A stretch of 64,000 nucleotides of DNA, taken from NCBI RefSeq assembly GCF_002150505.1, contig NZ_MSSV01000004.1, forward strand, positions 124,001 to 188,000, given 5' to 3'. A program made the position numbers and the translations under genes. A model generated the notes under the pieces. That model saw nothing but the letters and a program-made list of their open reading frames with translations, did not search any database and was not told the origin of the DNA. The stretch comes from Algoriphagus ratkowskyi (GTDB lineage Bacteria; Bacteroidota; Bacteroidia; Cytophagales; Cyclobacteriaceae). How positions within the stretch are numbered: the first letter of the stretch is position 1; each line of letters opens with the position of its first letter. Below are positions 55,156 to 64,000 of this stretch, one piece after another.

Positions 55156-55623
55156 ATGAGAAAAGCGAAACCAAAGAAGAGATATATTCTTCCTGATCCA
55201 AAGTTCAATGACACCCTAGTAACTAGGTTTGTGAACAATCTAATGGTAGATGGGAAGAAGAGTATTGCTTACAGAATTTTCTACGATGCAGTAGAAAAAG
55301 TTGAAGAAAAAGTAGGTGAGAATGGTCTTGAGATTTGGAAAAAAGCGCTAACCAATATTTCTCCATCCGTTGAGGTGAAGAGTCGTAGAGTTGGTGGTGC
55401 TACATTCCAGGTTCCAATGGAGGTCCGTCCTGACAGGAAGGTTGCCTTAGGAATGAAATGGATGATCAACTACGCCAGAAGAAGAGGTGAGAAGACAATG
55501 ATGGACAGACTAGCTGGCGAAATTATCGCTGCTTCCAAAGGCGAAGGTGCCGGTGTGAAGAAGAAAGATGATACGCACAGAATGGCAGAAGCCAACAAAG
55601 CATTCTCTCACTTTAGATTTTAA
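55156..55623 (+). CDS. rpsG: 30S ribosomal protein S7
   Basis: Primary 16S rRNA-binding protein of the small-subunit head. 155 residues with the signature [22 protein letters not shown] near the start. 17 bases after rpsL, 4 bases before fusA. Confidence 0.98.
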   Translation: MRKAKPKKRYILPDPKFNDTLVTRFVNNLMVDGKKSIAYRIFYDAVEKVEEKVGENGLEIWKKALTNISPSVEVKSRRVGGATFQVPMEVRPDRKVALGMKWMINYARRRGEKTMMDRLAGEIIAASKGEGAGVKKKDDTHRMAEANKAFSHFRF

Positions 55624-55627
55624 TTAG

Positions 55628-57751
55628 ATGGCTAAACGAGATTTAAGATTTACCAGAAACATTGGAATTGCTGCCCACATCGATGCGGGCAAGACGACTA
55701 CGACAGAGCGGATACTTTTTTATTCGGGTGTATCTCACAAATTAGGTGAAGTACACGACGGGGCGGCCACAATGGACTGGATGGCTCAGGAGCAGGAAAG
55801 AGGTATTACAATTACTTCTGCTGCAACAACCGTTTTTTGGGATTACAAAGAGAAAAAATACCAAATCAATATCATCGATACTCCCGGTCACGTTGATTTT
55901 ACTGTAGAAGTAAATAGATCCCTTCGTATTCTCGATGGATTGGTATTCCTTTTCAGTGCTGTAGATGGCGTAGAGCCTCAATCAGAAACTAACTGGAGAC
56001 TTGCGGATAACTATAAAGTTGCTCGTATTGGCTTCGTAAATAAAATGGACCGTGCTGGAGCAAACTTCCTTGAGGTTTGTAAGCAGGTAAAAGAAATGCT
56101 TGGCAGTTACGCAGTTCCTTTGCAGATCCCTATCGGTGCAGAAGAAACCTTCAAAGGTGTAGTTGATTTGATCAACAACCGTGCGATCGTATGGAATGAG
56201 GATGATTTCGGAATGACTTTCGAAGAAGTTCCTATTCCAGAAGACATGCTTGAAGAAGTAGCTGAATGGAGAGAGCATCTTTTAGAGGCAGTAGCAGATT
56301 ATGACGAGTCGTTGATGGAGAAATTCTTTGATGATCCAGAATCTATCTCTGCTGAAGAAATCCTTGCCGCTTTGAGAAAAGCTACGATTGATATGAAGAT
56401 TGTACCTATGGTATGTGGTTCTTCATTCAAGAATAAAGGAGTTCAGACTATGCTTGATCTAGTAATGGAATTGCTTCCTTCTCCAATGGATAAGGACGAT
56501 ATCATTGCTCATGATATTGACGATGAGGAATTAGAGGTGCATATCTCTCCTGATGAATCTGAGCCTTTCACTGGTCTAGCATTCAAAATTGCAACAGATC
56601 CATTTGTAGGTCGTCTTTGTTTCGTAAGAGCATATTCTGGAATCTTGAATTCTGGTTCTTACATTTTCAATAGCCGTTCTGGAAATAAGGAGCGTATTTC
56701 AAGAGTTTTCCAAATGCATGCGAATAAGCAAAACCAAATCGATGCTCTAAGAGCTGGAGATATTGGTGCAGTGGTAGGCTTTAAAGATATCAAAACAGGA
56801 GATACACTTTGTGACGAAAGCCGTAAGGTTGTGTTGGAGTCTATGGTGTTCCCTGAGCCAGTTATTGGCTACGCTATTGAGCCTAAAACTCAAGCTGACG
56901 TTGATAAACTAGGTATGGCTATCGCCAAACTCGTTGAAGAAGATCCTACTCTTGTAGTAAATACTGACCACGAAACTGGACAGACTATCTTAAGAGGTAT
57001 GGGTGAGCTTCACTTGGACATCATCATCGATCGTATGAAAAGAGAGTTCAAGGTTGAGATCAATCAAGGTGCTCCTCAGGTTGCTTACAAAGAAGCGTTA
57101 TTTGGTTCTGTTGAGCACAAAGAAGTTTACAAGAAGCAAACAGGTGGTAAAGGTAAATTTGCGGATATTTCATTCGAACTAAGCGCTAAAGATCCAGATC
57201 CTGAAACCGGTGAAATTAAACCTGGATTAGACTTTGTAAATGGAATTGTTGGTGGTGTTATTCCAAAAGAATTCATCCCTTCCATTCAGAAAGGTTTTGC
57301 TGAGTCTATGAAAAATGGACCTTTGGCTGGATATCCTATTGAGTCAATGAAAGTAAGATTATTTCACGGTTCCTTCCACGATGTCGATTCAGATGCTCTT
57401 TCATTCGAACTAGCAGCTAGAATTGGATTCAGAGATGCGGCTAAAAGGTGTCAACCTAAGTTGCTTGAGCCAATTATGTCTGTGGACGTAGTGGCTCCAG
57501 ATGAATACACTGGACCTATCACAGGTGATTTAAACAGAAGAAGAGGTGTGATGAGAGGTATGGATACCAAAGGTACATCAAGCGTAGTTAGGGCTGCCGT
57601 ACCATTGTCTGAGTTGTTTGGTTACATTACAGACCTAAGAACGATCACGTCAGGTAGAGCTACGGCTTCATTGACATTCTCTCACTATGAGCCAGTGCCT
57701 AACAACATTGCCGAAGGTGTAATTGCTACAGTAAAAGGTCAGAAGGACTAA
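55628..57751 (+). CDS. fusA: Elongation factor G
   Basis: The GTPase that drives translocation. 707 residues with the G1 motif AHIDAGKT at residues 16-23, DTPGHVDF for switch II and NKMDRAGA for guanine recognition. Domains II-V follow in order. It lies in the classical rpsL-rpsG-fusA order but is followed by rpsJ and not by tuf. Confidence 0.98.
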   Translation: MAKRDLRFTRNIGIAAHIDAGKTTTTERILFYSGVSHKLGEVHDGAATMDWMAQEQERGITITSAATTVFWDYKEKKYQINIIDTPGHVDFTVEVNRSLRILDGLVFLFSAVDGVEPQSETNWRLADNYKVARIGFVNKMDRAGANFLEVCKQVKEMLGSYAVPLQIPIGAEETFKGVVDLINNRAIVWNEDDFGMTFEEVPIPEDMLEEVAEWREHLLEAVADYDESLMEKFFDDPESISAEEILAALRKATIDMKIVPMVCGSSFKNKGVQTMLDLVMELLPSPMDKDDIIAHDIDDEELEVHISPDESEPFTGLAFKIATDPFVGRLCFVRAYSGILNSGSYIFNSRSGNKERISRVFQMHANKQNQIDALRAGDIGAVVGFKDIKTGDTLCDESRKVVLESMVFPEPVIGYAIEPKTQADVDKLGMAIAKLVEEDPTLVVNTDHETGQTILRGMGELHLDIIIDRMKREFKVEINQGAPQVAYKEALFGSVEHKEVYKKQTGGKGKFADISFELSAKDPDPETGEIKPGLDFVNGIVGGVIPKEFIPSIQKGFAESMKNGPLAGYPIESMKVRLFHGSFHDVDSDALSFELAARIGFRDAAKRCQPKLLEPIMSVDVVAPDEYTGPITGDLNRRRGVMRGMDTKGTSSVVRAAVPLSELFGYITDLRTITSGRATASLTFSHYEPVPNNIAEGVIATVKGQKD

Positions 57752-57763
57752 ATAATATTTGCG

Positions 57764-58069
57764 ATGAATCAGAAAATCAGAATAAAACTAAAATCATACG
57801 ATCACAGCTTGGTGGATAAGTCATCAGAGAAGATTGTAAAGGCAGTGAAAGCCACTGGTGCAGTAGTAGTAGGGCCAATACCATTGCCTACTAAAAAGGA
57901 GAAATTCACAGTATTAAAGTCTCCTCACGTAAGTAAGAAAGCAAGAGATCAATACCAACTTTGTACATACAAAAGATTGGTTGATATCTATTCTAACTCT
58001 TCTAAAACTGTGGATGCATTGATGAAAATCGAGCTTCCAAGTGGAGTTGATGTAGAAATTAAAGTTTGA
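57764..58069 (+). CDS. rpsJ: 30S ribosomal protein S10
   Basis: Small-subunit head protein that also acts with NusB in antitermination. 101 residues beginning [19 protein letters not shown], the family hallmark. It is 12 bases from fusA and followed by a strong terminator, so here it belongs to the str operon and not to the S10 operon it founds in E. coli. Confidence 0.98.
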   Translation: MNQKIRIKLKSYDHSLVDKSSEKIVKAVKATGAVVVGPIPLPTKKEKFTVLKSPHVSKKARDQYQLCTYKRLVDIYSNSSKTVDALMKIELPSGVDVEIKV

Positions 58070-58091
58070 TCGAACTGGATTAATATATTAA

Positions 58092-58120
58092 AAACCTGCT
58101 TTACGGAGCAGGTTTTTTTT
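58092..58120 (+). terminator. Terminator after rpsJ
   Basis: AACCTGCT-ttacgg-AGCAGGTT followed by eight Ts, 22 bases past the rpsJ stop. It separates rpsJ from rplC. Confidence 0.95.
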
Positions 58121-58213
58121 GCTCTAGGATGTTCATCAAGGGGGATTAGGGTCATAAATGCCTGACTCACAATTGAAATATTTTGTATAACAGTTAAAAT
58201 TTAGGATTTCACA

Positions 58214-58244
58214 TTTGTTGCAGAATTTTATTTCCGTAACTTTG
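58214..58244 (+). promoter_or_regulatory. Promoter of the rplC-to-rplE ribosomal operon
   Basis: -33 TTTG at 58214-58217, 19-base spacer, -7 TAACTTTG at 58237-58244, then CAGTCC. Transcription should begin near 58248, leaving a ~58-base leader that includes CCTTTAAAAGG and a GC-rich patch (GAGCCCCGGCAG) before rplC. Confidence 0.88.
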
Positions 58245-58306
58245 CAGTCCTTTAAAAGGAGCCCCGGCAGACAAATGCTCGTGGTTATTATATTATCTTA
58301 TAAAAG

Positions 58307-58939
58307 ATGTCTGGTATAATAGGTAGAAAAGTTGGAATGACTAGCATCTTCAGTGCCGATGGACGTAATGTCGCATGCACGCTAATAGAAGCTGGTCCTT
58401 GTGTAGTGACGCAAGTAAAAAACATTGAGACAGACGGGTACAATGCCGTGCAGTTGGGTTATGGTGAGCGTAAAGAGAAAAATACGCCTAAGCCATTAAT
58501 CGGCCATTTTAAAAAGGCTGGTACAACTCCAAAGCGCAAAGTTGTTGAGTTCAGAGATTTCCGGGTTGAGTTTGAAGGCCAGGTTAATTTAGGAGCTACT
58601 GTGAAGGCTGATGAAGTATTTATTGAAGGTGACTTCATAGATGCAATCGGAACTTCAAAAGGTAAAGGATTCCAGGGTGTAGTAAAGCGTCATGGTTTTG
58701 CTGGTGTGGGTGGACAAACTCACGGTCAGCATAACAGAGGCAGACACCCAGGTTCAATTGGTGCATGTTCTTGGCCATCCAGAGTATTCAAAGGAATGAG
58801 AATGGCTGGTAGAATGGGCGGAGACAGAGTGAAGGTTGTCAACCTTAAAGTGTTGAGAATCTATGCTGACAAAAACCTACTATTGGTTTCTGGTTCTGTA
58901 CCTGGTCCTAAAAATTCTTTCGTTATTCTAGAGAAGTAA
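58307..58939 (+). CDS. rplC: 50S ribosomal protein L3
   Basis: Large-subunit assembly protein near the peptidyl transferase centre. 210 residues with [20 protein letters not shown], the family motif that reaches into the centre. First gene of the promoter-defined unit. Confidence 0.98.
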   Translation: MSGIIGRKVGMTSIFSADGRNVACTLIEAGPCVVTQVKNIETDGYNAVQLGYGERKEKNTPKPLIGHFKKAGTTPKRKVVEFRDFRVEFEGQVNLGATVKADEVFIEGDFIDAIGTSKGKGFQGVVKRHGFAGVGGQTHGQHNRGRHPGSIGACSWPSRVFKGMRMAGRMGGDRVKVVNLKVLRIYADKNLLLVSGSVPGPKNSFVILEK

Positions 58940-58942
58940 GCC

Positions 58943-59572
58943 ATGGAATTAGCAGTAATTAATCAAAAAGGAGAAGACACAGGTAGAAAAATCAGCTTGT
59001 CTGATGAGATCTTCGCAATGGTACCTAACGATCACGCGATCTACCTTGATGTAAAGCAGTACTTGGCTAACCAAAGACAAGGTACGCACAAGTCTAAAGA
59101 GAGAAATGAGATAGCTGGTTCTACTCGTAAGATCAAGAAGCAAAAGGGCACTGGTAGTGCACGTGCTGGATCTATCAAGTCGCCACTATTCCGAGGAGGA
59201 GGAAGAGTTTTTGGCCCACAGCCAAGAGATTATTCTTTCAAATTGAATAAAAAGGTAAAACAACTAGCCAGAAAATCTGCACTTGCTTATAAAGTGAAAG
59301 ATAACTGCTTGTCAGTATTGGAAAGCATTTCATTTGACTCTCCAAAGACTAAGAGCTATATGGCATTGCTTGATGGTTTGTCTCTAGGAGATAAGAAGAC
59401 GTTATTAGTACTTCCTGAGGAAAATACGAACGTGTTCCTTTCCAGCAGAAACCTTCCAAAGGCGAAAGTTGTAACTGTAAATGATGTAAATACTTACCAA
59501 GTTCTTAATGCGGATCACCTTGTGATCTGTGAAGGTTCTATCAGTAAGTTGGAAACCATTTTATCGAAATAA
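58943..59572 (+). CDS. rplD: 50S ribosomal protein L4
   Basis: Lines the exit-tunnel constriction with L22. 209 residues including the tunnel loop [15 protein letters not shown] with the macrolide-relevant KGTGSAR segment in wild-type form. In E. coli L4 autoregulates the S10 operon from a leader; whether the 58-base leader here serves that role is unclear. Confidence 0.98.
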   Translation: MELAVINQKGEDTGRKISLSDEIFAMVPNDHAIYLDVKQYLANQRQGTHKSKERNEIAGSTRKIKKQKGTGSARAGSIKSPLFRGGGRVFGPQPRDYSFKLNKKVKQLARKSALAYKVKDNCLSVLESISFDSPKTKSYMALLDGLSLGDKKTLLVLPEENTNVFLSSRNLPKAKVVTVNDVNTYQVLNADHLVICEGSISKLETILSK

Positions 59573-59576
59573 GACA

Positions 59577-59864
59577 ATGGATATTCTAAAGCAGCCTTTA
59601 ATTACAGAAAAGATTTCTGCCATGAACGAAAGAGGCGTTTATGGATTCATCGTGGAGAAAACCGCGAAGAAACCAGAAATCAAACATGCTGTAGAGAAAA
59701 CGTTTGGTGTGAAAGTGGTTTCTATCAGAACCATTAGATATGCTGCAAAGCATAAGTCTAGATACACTAAAGCTAAAGTGGTTTCAGGCTTTACCAATGC
59801 TTTCAAGAAAGCAATCGTGCAAGTAGCCGATGGTGAAGTGATTGATTTTTACGGAGAAATTTAA
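59577..59864 (+). CDS. rplW: 50S ribosomal protein L23
   Basis: Exit-port protein that docks trigger factor and SRP. ATG at 59577 (MDILKQPLITEKIS) gives 95 residues; a longer in-frame start at 59529 lies inside rplD and is rejected. Four bases after the rplD stop. Confidence 0.97.
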   Translation: MDILKQPLITEKISAMNERGVYGFIVEKTAKKPEIKHAVEKTFGVKVVSIRTIRYAAKHKSRYTKAKVVSGFTNAFKKAIVQVADGEVIDFYGEI

Positions 59865-59877
59865 TTGAATCTATATC

Positions 59878-60699
59878 ATGGCAATTAAAAAGATGAAGCC
59901 TGTAACTCCAGGGACAAGATTCAGAGTAGCTCCAGCGTTTGACGAGATTACAGCGTCGAAGCCGGAAAAATCTCTTCTTGCTCCATTGAAGAAGTCAGGT
60001 GGACGAAATAATGAAGGCAAAATGACTGTCCGAAATATTGGTGGCGGTCATAAGAGAAGACTACGAATAGTAGACTTCAAAAGAAGAAAGTTCGGTATAC
60101 CTGCAGTAGTGAAAGCTATTGAGTATGATCCAAACAGAACGGCACGTCTTGCTCTACTATATTACGCAGATGGTGCTAAGGCCTACATTATCGCCCCGGA
60201 AGGTTTGTCAGTAGGACAAACAGTGATTTCCGGTGAGCAAGTTGCTCCAGAAGTGGGTAACGCCATGCCAGTTGTTAATATTCCAATGGGTACAATTGTA
60301 CATTGTTTGGAGTTGAAGCCAGGTAAAGGTGCAGCAATGGTAAGAAGTGCTGGAGGATATGCGCAGATCGTAGCCCGTGATGGGAAATACGTGACTGTAA
60401 AACTTCCATCTGGTGAGATGAGACTTATACTTAACACATGTATGGCAACTGTTGGAACTGTTTCCAATGGTGATCACATGAACGTAGTATTGGGTAAAGC
60501 CGGTCGTAAGAGATGGCTCGGATCAAGACCTCGTGTAAGAGGTGTTGCAATGAACCCAGTAGATCACCCAATGGGTGGTGGTGAAGGTCGTTCTTCTGGA
60601 GGACACCCTAGATCAAGAAAAGGTCTATTGTCTAAAGGCAAGAAAACAAGATCTCCTAAGAAGTATTCAAACAAGTTCATCGTAAAAAGATCTAAATAA
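59878..60699 (+). CDS. rplB: 50S ribosomal protein L2
   Basis: Essential for subunit association and peptidyl transfer. 273 residues, with the conserved C-terminal segment [19 protein letters not shown] containing the key histidine. It follows rplW by 13 bases. Confidence 0.99.
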   Translation: MAIKKMKPVTPGTRFRVAPAFDEITASKPEKSLLAPLKKSGGRNNEGKMTVRNIGGGHKRRLRIVDFKRRKFGIPAVVKAIEYDPNRTARLALLYYADGAKAYIIAPEGLSVGQTVISGEQVAPEVGNAMPVVNIPMGTIVHCLELKPGKGAAMVRSAGGYAQIVARDGKYVTVKLPSGEMRLILNTCMATVGTVSNGDHMNVVLGKAGRKRWLGSRPRVRGVAMNPVDHPMGGGEGRSSGGHPRSRKGLLSKGKKTRSPKKYSNKFIVKRSK

Positions 60700-60701
60700 T
60701 T

Positions 60702-60980
60702 ATGGCACGTTCATTAAAAAAAGGTCCTTATATCGAGCACCATCTTGTGAAGAAAGTGGATGCTCAGAACGAATCAGGAAAGAAATCGGTAATCAAGACT
60801 TGGTCAAGAAAATCAATGATTTCTCCAGATTTCGTAGGACATACCTTCGCTGTGCATAATGGGAATAAATTCATCCCTGTATTTGTTACAGACAATATGG
60901 TAGGTCATAAGCTAGGTGAATTTGCTCCTACCAGAAATTTCAGAGGCCACGTTGCCAAAAAAGATAAAGGAAAGAGATAA
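60702..60980 (+). CDS. rpsS: 30S ribosomal protein S19
   Basis: Head protein near the A site. 92 residues starting [14 protein letters not shown], with the motif [16 protein letters not shown]. Two bases after rplB and two before rplV. Confidence 0.99.
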   Translation: MARSLKKGPYIEHHLVKKVDAQNESGKKSVIKTWSRKSMISPDFVGHTFAVHNGNKFIPVFVTDNMVGHKLGEFAPTRNFRGHVAKKDKGKR

Positions 60981-60982
60981 CC

Positions 60983-61375
60983 ATGGAAGCATTAGCAAAA
61001 TTAAATAATGTACCTACATCTCCGCGTAAGATGCGCCTTGTGGCTGACCTTGTCAGAGGCAAGAGAGTAGGATTGGCACTTAGCATATTGAAATTCACTC
61101 CTAACCATGGAGCTATTCGACTTGAGAAGTTGTTGCTTTCCGCTGTAGCCAACTGGCAAGCGAAAAACCCTGATGCCAAACTAGAAGAGGCTGACCTTTT
61201 CATCAAAACTGTAATGGTAGATGAAGGTAGAATGCTTAAGAGATTAAGACCAGCTCCTCAAGGTAGAGGTCACAGAATCCGCAAGAGATCAAATCATGTA
61301 ACCCTTATAGTTGATTCATTCAACGACCAAGCTGTTACCGCTGATGTAGTAGAAACAAACGAAAAGGCAAATTAA
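60983..61375 (+). CDS. rplV: 50S ribosomal protein L22
   Basis: Tunnel-lining protein. 130 residues; the beta-hairpin loop that touches the tunnel ([22 protein letters not shown]) is intact, with no deletion of the macrolide-resistance type visible. Confidence 0.98.
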   Translation: MEALAKLNNVPTSPRKMRLVADLVRGKRVGLALSILKFTPNHGAIRLEKLLLSAVANWQAKNPDAKLEEADLFIKTVMVDEGRMLKRLRPAPQGRGHRIRKRSNHVTLIVDSFNDQAVTADVVETNEKAN

Positions 61376-61384
61376 GAACAGACT

Positions 61385-62116
61385 ATGGGACAAAAGATCA
61401 ACCCAATAGGATTTAGACTTGGTGTAGTCAAAGGCTGGGATTCCAACTGGTATGGTGGGAAAGACTTTGCTGAAAAACTATACGAAGATCAGAAGATCCG
61501 TAAGTACGTCCTTGCCAGAATTCCTAAGGGAGGTATTTCTAAAGTGATTATCGAGCGTACGCTTAAGAGAATCACTCTTACGATTCATACTGCCCGTCCA
61601 GGTGTTGTAATTGGTAAAGGTGGAGCCGAAGTAGATAAACTGAAAGAAGAGCTTAAGAATATCACGAATAAGGATATTCAAATTAATATCTTCGAAATCA
61701 AGCGTCCTGAATTGGATGCGAAATTGGTAGGTGAATCAATCGCTCAGCAGCTTCAAGCAAGAATTTCTTTTAGAAGAGCTATGAAGCAAGCTATAGCAGC
61801 ATCCATGAGAGTGGGAGCGGAAGGAATCAAAGTTAAACTTTCTGGACGTCTAGGCGGAGCTGAAATGGCCCGTTCTGAAATGTACAAAGAAGGAAGAATT
61901 CCTCTTCACACATTGAGAGCAGATATTGATTACGCACTTTCAGAAGCCCTTACGGTTTATGGATTGATCGGAATCAAAGTTTGGATCTTCAAAGGTGAAG
62001 TGTACGGTAAAAGAGATCTTTCTCCTAATCAGGGAGCTGCAAATGAGCCTAAAGGCGCTCGTAATGCAGGTCCTAAGAGAAATGACGGTCCAAGACGAAG
62101 AAAAAGAAATAACTAA
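61385..62116 (+). CDS. rpsC: 30S ribosomal protein S3
   Basis: Forms the mRNA entry site and has helicase-linked function. 243 residues: KH domain with [14 protein letters not shown], then the C-terminal S3 domain, then a ~30-residue basic, disordered tail (ending GPRRRKRNN). Confidence 0.98.
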   Translation: MGQKINPIGFRLGVVKGWDSNWYGGKDFAEKLYEDQKIRKYVLARIPKGGISKVIIERTLKRITLTIHTARPGVVIGKGGAEVDKLKEELKNITNKDIQINIFEIKRPELDAKLVGESIAQQLQARISFRRAMKQAIAASMRVGAEGIKVKLSGRLGGAEMARSEMYKEGRIPLHTLRADIDYALSEALTVYGLIGIKVWIFKGEVYGKRDLSPNQGAANEPKGARNAGPKRNDGPRRRKRNN

Positions 62117-62139
62117 TTTTCACCCATAAGTGAGAACGC

Positions 62140-62562
62140 ATGTTACAGCCAAAAAGAACTAAATATAGGAAAATGCAAAAGGGCCGTGTCAAAGGCATTG
62201 CACAAAGAGGGCATACGCTTTCTTTTGGCAACTTTGGCATCAAGTCCCTTGAGCCAGGATGGATAACATCCCGTCAGATCGAGGCAGCTCGTATCGCAAT
62301 GACGAGAGCAATGAAAAGAGAAGGACAGGTTTGGATCAGAATTTTCCCTGATAAGCCTATCACTAAAAAGCCCGCTGAGGTTCGTATGGGTAAAGGTAAG
62401 GGAGCTCCTGAGTATTGGGTGGCCGTTATCAAGCCAGGAACGATCCTTTTCGAAGCTACAGGCGTAAGCCTGGAGACAGCTCAGGAAGCGTTGAGACTTG
62501 CACAGCAGAAACTGCCTGTAAGTACCAGATTTGTTGTTCGTAGAGATTACGCTGAATTATAA
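62140..62562 (+). CDS. rplP: 50S ribosomal protein L16
   Basis: Organises the A-site tRNA-binding region. 140 residues with the N-terminal [15 protein letters not shown] and the [18 protein letters not shown] motif. 23 bases after rpsC. Confidence 0.98.
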   Translation: MLQPKRTKYRKMQKGRVKGIAQRGHTLSFGNFGIKSLEPGWITSRQIEAARIAMTRAMKREGQVWIRIFPDKPITKKPAEVRMGKGKGAPEYWVAVIKPGTILFEATGVSLETAQEALRLAQQKLPVSTRFVVRRDYAEL

Positions 62563-62567
62563 GCACT

Positions 62568-62750
62568 ATGAAAAATACAGAAATCAATTCACTTTCAAAC
62601 AGTGAAATCGCCGAGCGACTAGTCGCAGAACAGGAGAATCTAACCAAACTTAGGTTTGCGCACTCGATATCTCCTATAGAGAATCCTAACAGAATCCGCG
62701 AGACCAAGCGCTTTATCGCAAGATTAAAGACTGCATTGGCTGCCAAATAA
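62568..62750 (+). CDS. rpmC: 50S ribosomal protein L29
   Basis: Small two-helix protein at the tunnel exit. 60 residues, conserved LTKLRFAHSISPIENPNRIRE segment. 5 bases after rplP. Confidence 0.96.
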   Translation: MKNTEINSLSNSEIAERLVAEQENLTKLRFAHSISPIENPNRIRETKRFIARLKTALAAK

Positions 62751-62768
62751 CTAGCTAACAAAAAGAAT

Positions 62769-63032
62769 ATGGCTACGATAGAGAGAAATCTTCGAAAAGA
62801 AAGAGTTGGTAAGGTGGTAAGTAACAAGATGGACAAGTCCATCACTGTACTAATAGAACGTCGTGTAAAGCACGCTATCTATGGTAAGTACGTTACCAAA
62901 ACAACCAAATTTATGGCTCATGACGAGACTAATGATTGCAACCCAGGTGACTTGGTTAAAATCAGCGAAACTCGTCCGCTGAGTAAGAACAAGCGTTGGA
63001 GAGTAGTTGAAATTATTGAAAGGGCTAAGTAA
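62769..63032 (+). CDS. rpsQ: 30S ribosomal protein S17
   Basis: Early-assembly 16S rRNA-binding protein. 87 residues with [19 protein letters not shown] and the late [18 protein letters not shown] motif. 18 bases after rpmC and 2 before rplN. Confidence 0.97.
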   Translation: MATIERNLRKERVGKVVSNKMDKSITVLIERRVKHAIYGKYVTKTTKFMAHDETNDCNPGDLVKISETRPLSKNKRWRVVEIIERAK

Positions 63033-63034
63033 TC

Positions 63035-63403
63035 ATGATCCAACAAGAATCTAGACTAAGCGTAGCGGACAATTCAGGTGCCAAAGAGGTACTAGTAATC
63101 CGCGTATTGGGAGGAACAAAAAAGAGATATGCTTCAATCGGCGATAAAGTCGTTGTGACAGTAAAATCTGCTTTATCTTCCAGCAGCATGAAAAAAGGTA
63201 CCGTGTCAAGAGCGGTAATCGTACGTACTCGTAAAGAAATAAGAAGAAAAGATGGTTCTTATATTCGTTTCGAGGATAATGCAGCTGTTTTATTGAACAA
63301 CAACGACGAGCCTAGAGGCACGCGTATCTTCGGCCCAGTTGCTAGAGAGTTGAGAGAGAAGCAGTTTATGAAAATCGTTTCATTGGCTCCTGAAGTATTG
63401 TAA
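63035..63403 (+). CDS. rplN: 50S ribosomal protein L14
   Basis: Bridge protein at the subunit interface. 122 residues with the N-terminal [19 protein letters not shown] and the C-terminal [20 protein letters not shown] motif. Confidence 0.99.
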   Translation: MIQQESRLSVADNSGAKEVLVIRVLGGTKKRYASIGDKVVVTVKSALSSSSMKKGTVSRAVIVRTRKEIRRKDGSYIRFEDNAAVLLNNNDEPRGTRIFGPVARELREKQFMKIVSLAPEVL

Positions 63404-63405
63404 TC

Positions 63406-63750
63406 ATGGTAAAAAAAGTGAAGAAACAAACAAAGCTGCATATCAAAACTGGGGACACTGTAAAAGTGATCGCAGGGGATGATAAAGGCAAGACAGGAAA
63501 AGTACTTTCCGTCGATAAGCTAAAAAGCAGAGCAATCGTTGAGGGTCTTAATATGATCACAAAACATGTGAAGCCTACAGCATCTAAGCCACAAGGCGGT
63601 ATCGATAAGAAAGAAGCTTCAATGCATATTAGTAACCTGAAACTTGTAGATCCAAAAACTGGTGAAGCCACTAGGACTGGTCGCAAAGCAGGCGAAAATG
63701 GTAAATTAGTAAGATACTCTAAGAAATCAGGGGAGGTAATCAATGGCTAA
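63406..63750 (+). CDS. rplX: 50S ribosomal protein L24
   Basis: Assembly-initiating protein with a KOW motif ([20 protein letters not shown] at residues ~11-30). 114 residues. Its 3' end overlaps the rplE start by 8 bases, indicating translational coupling. Confidence 0.98.
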   Translation: MVKKVKKQTKLHIKTGDTVKVIAGDDKGKTGKVLSVDKLKSRAIVEGLNMITKHVKPTASKPQGGIDKKEASMHISNLKLVDPKTGEATRTGRKAGENGKLVRYSKKSGEVING

Positions 63751-64000
63751 TCCAAGAATCAAGCAAAAGTATGTGGACGAAATCGTCCCTGCTATGAAAG
63801 AGAAGTTTCAATACTCTTCTATAATGCAAGTACCTAAGTTGGAAAAAATTGTTCTTAACAAAGGTATCGGCGCTGCTGTAGCAGATAAGAAATTGGTTGA
63901 CCAAGGTGTAGAAGAGTTATCTTTGATCACTGGTCAGAGAGCTGTTTCGACTATCGCAAAGACTTCTGTTTCCAACTTTAAGTTGAGAGAAGGAATGCCT
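63743..64000 (+). CDS. rplE: 50S ribosomal protein L5, 3' end cut by window edge
   Basis: 86 codons of the 5S rRNA-binding protein are visible, starting at ATG 63743 ([18 protein letters not shown]) with the family motif [15 protein letters not shown]. The start lies inside the last codons of rplX in a different frame. Confidence 0.97.
   Translation, partial: MANPRIKQKYVDEIVPAMKEKFQYSSIMQVPKLEKIVLNKGIGAAVADKKLVDQGVEELSLITGQRAVSTIAKTSVSNFKLREGMP

Noticed and set aside
59529-59576. Longer rplW start inside rplD
   Set aside because: L23 begins at MDILKQPLITEK; the extra 16 residues are out-of-frame rplD.

Overview
The window looks like a chromosomal segment of a Bacteroidota bacterium, most likely order Cytophagales (an Algoriphagus/Cyclobacteriaceae-type genome; the genus is an inference from protein flavour, not from a search). 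The evidence is a SusC/SusD pair, several SxC-type lipoproteins, Bacteroidota-restricted families (DUF4290, DUF5686), promoters of the TTTG-N19-21-TAnnTTTG type, and weak or absent Shine-Dalgarno sequences. There is no sign of a phage, integrase, IS element or CRISPR array.

Layout. (1) 1-2316, minus strand: a sugar-acid operon end, with a short-chain dehydrogenase cut by the left edge and an IlvD/Edd dehydratase. (2) 2768-8303, minus strand: murA (with Asp in place of the catalytic Cys), a DUF4290 gene, a UvrD/PcrA helicase and an LpxL-type acyltransferase. A heptamer repeat array lies just upstream of the helicase. (3) 8428-12376, plus strand: ECF sigma factor, a divergent zinc-finger anti-sigma-like protein, gmk, nadD, then a GH15 hydrolase. 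(4) 12377-16320: repeat-rich intergenic DNA around an amidase lipoprotein, then a fused trehalose-6-phosphate synthase/phosphatase. (5) 16497-32938, minus strand: the accessory region. It is a SusC/SusD pair followed by three paralogous ~1,090-residue FG-GAP/VCBS + ASPIC/UnbV lipoproteins, a small unknown lipoprotein between two of them, and a vanadium-haloperoxidase/PAP2-type lipoprotein. It has no glycoside hydrolase, polysaccharide lyase, sulfatase or regulator. (6) 33458-40904: a DUF5686 outer-membrane protein, frr, pyrH, a biotin carrier protein and an M1 aminopeptidase. (7) 40969-64000, plus strand: the information-processing block tRNA-Tyr/Gly/Thr-tuf, tRNA-Trp-secE-nusG-rplKAJL-rpoBC, DUF3467, rpsL-rpsG-fusA-rpsJ, and rplC through rplE, which runs off the right edge.

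How it works together. Region 7 is the conserved translation/transcription supercluster. Its transcription units can be read from the DNA: four consensus promoters with 19-21-base spacers, one weaker internal promoter, and intrinsic terminators after tuf, rplL, rpoC and rpsJ. rpsJ sits at the end of the str-type operon, and a terminator plus a new promoter separate it from rplC. Region 5 is the best candidate for an under-described system: a TonB-dependent import pair co-oriented with giant, probably surface-exposed double-propeller lipoproteins and a redox or phosphatase enzyme of the vanadate-binding fold. Its substrate cannot be read from sequence. Regions 3-4 include trehalose-linked genes (OtsA-OtsB fusion, GH15), plausibly for osmolyte turnover.
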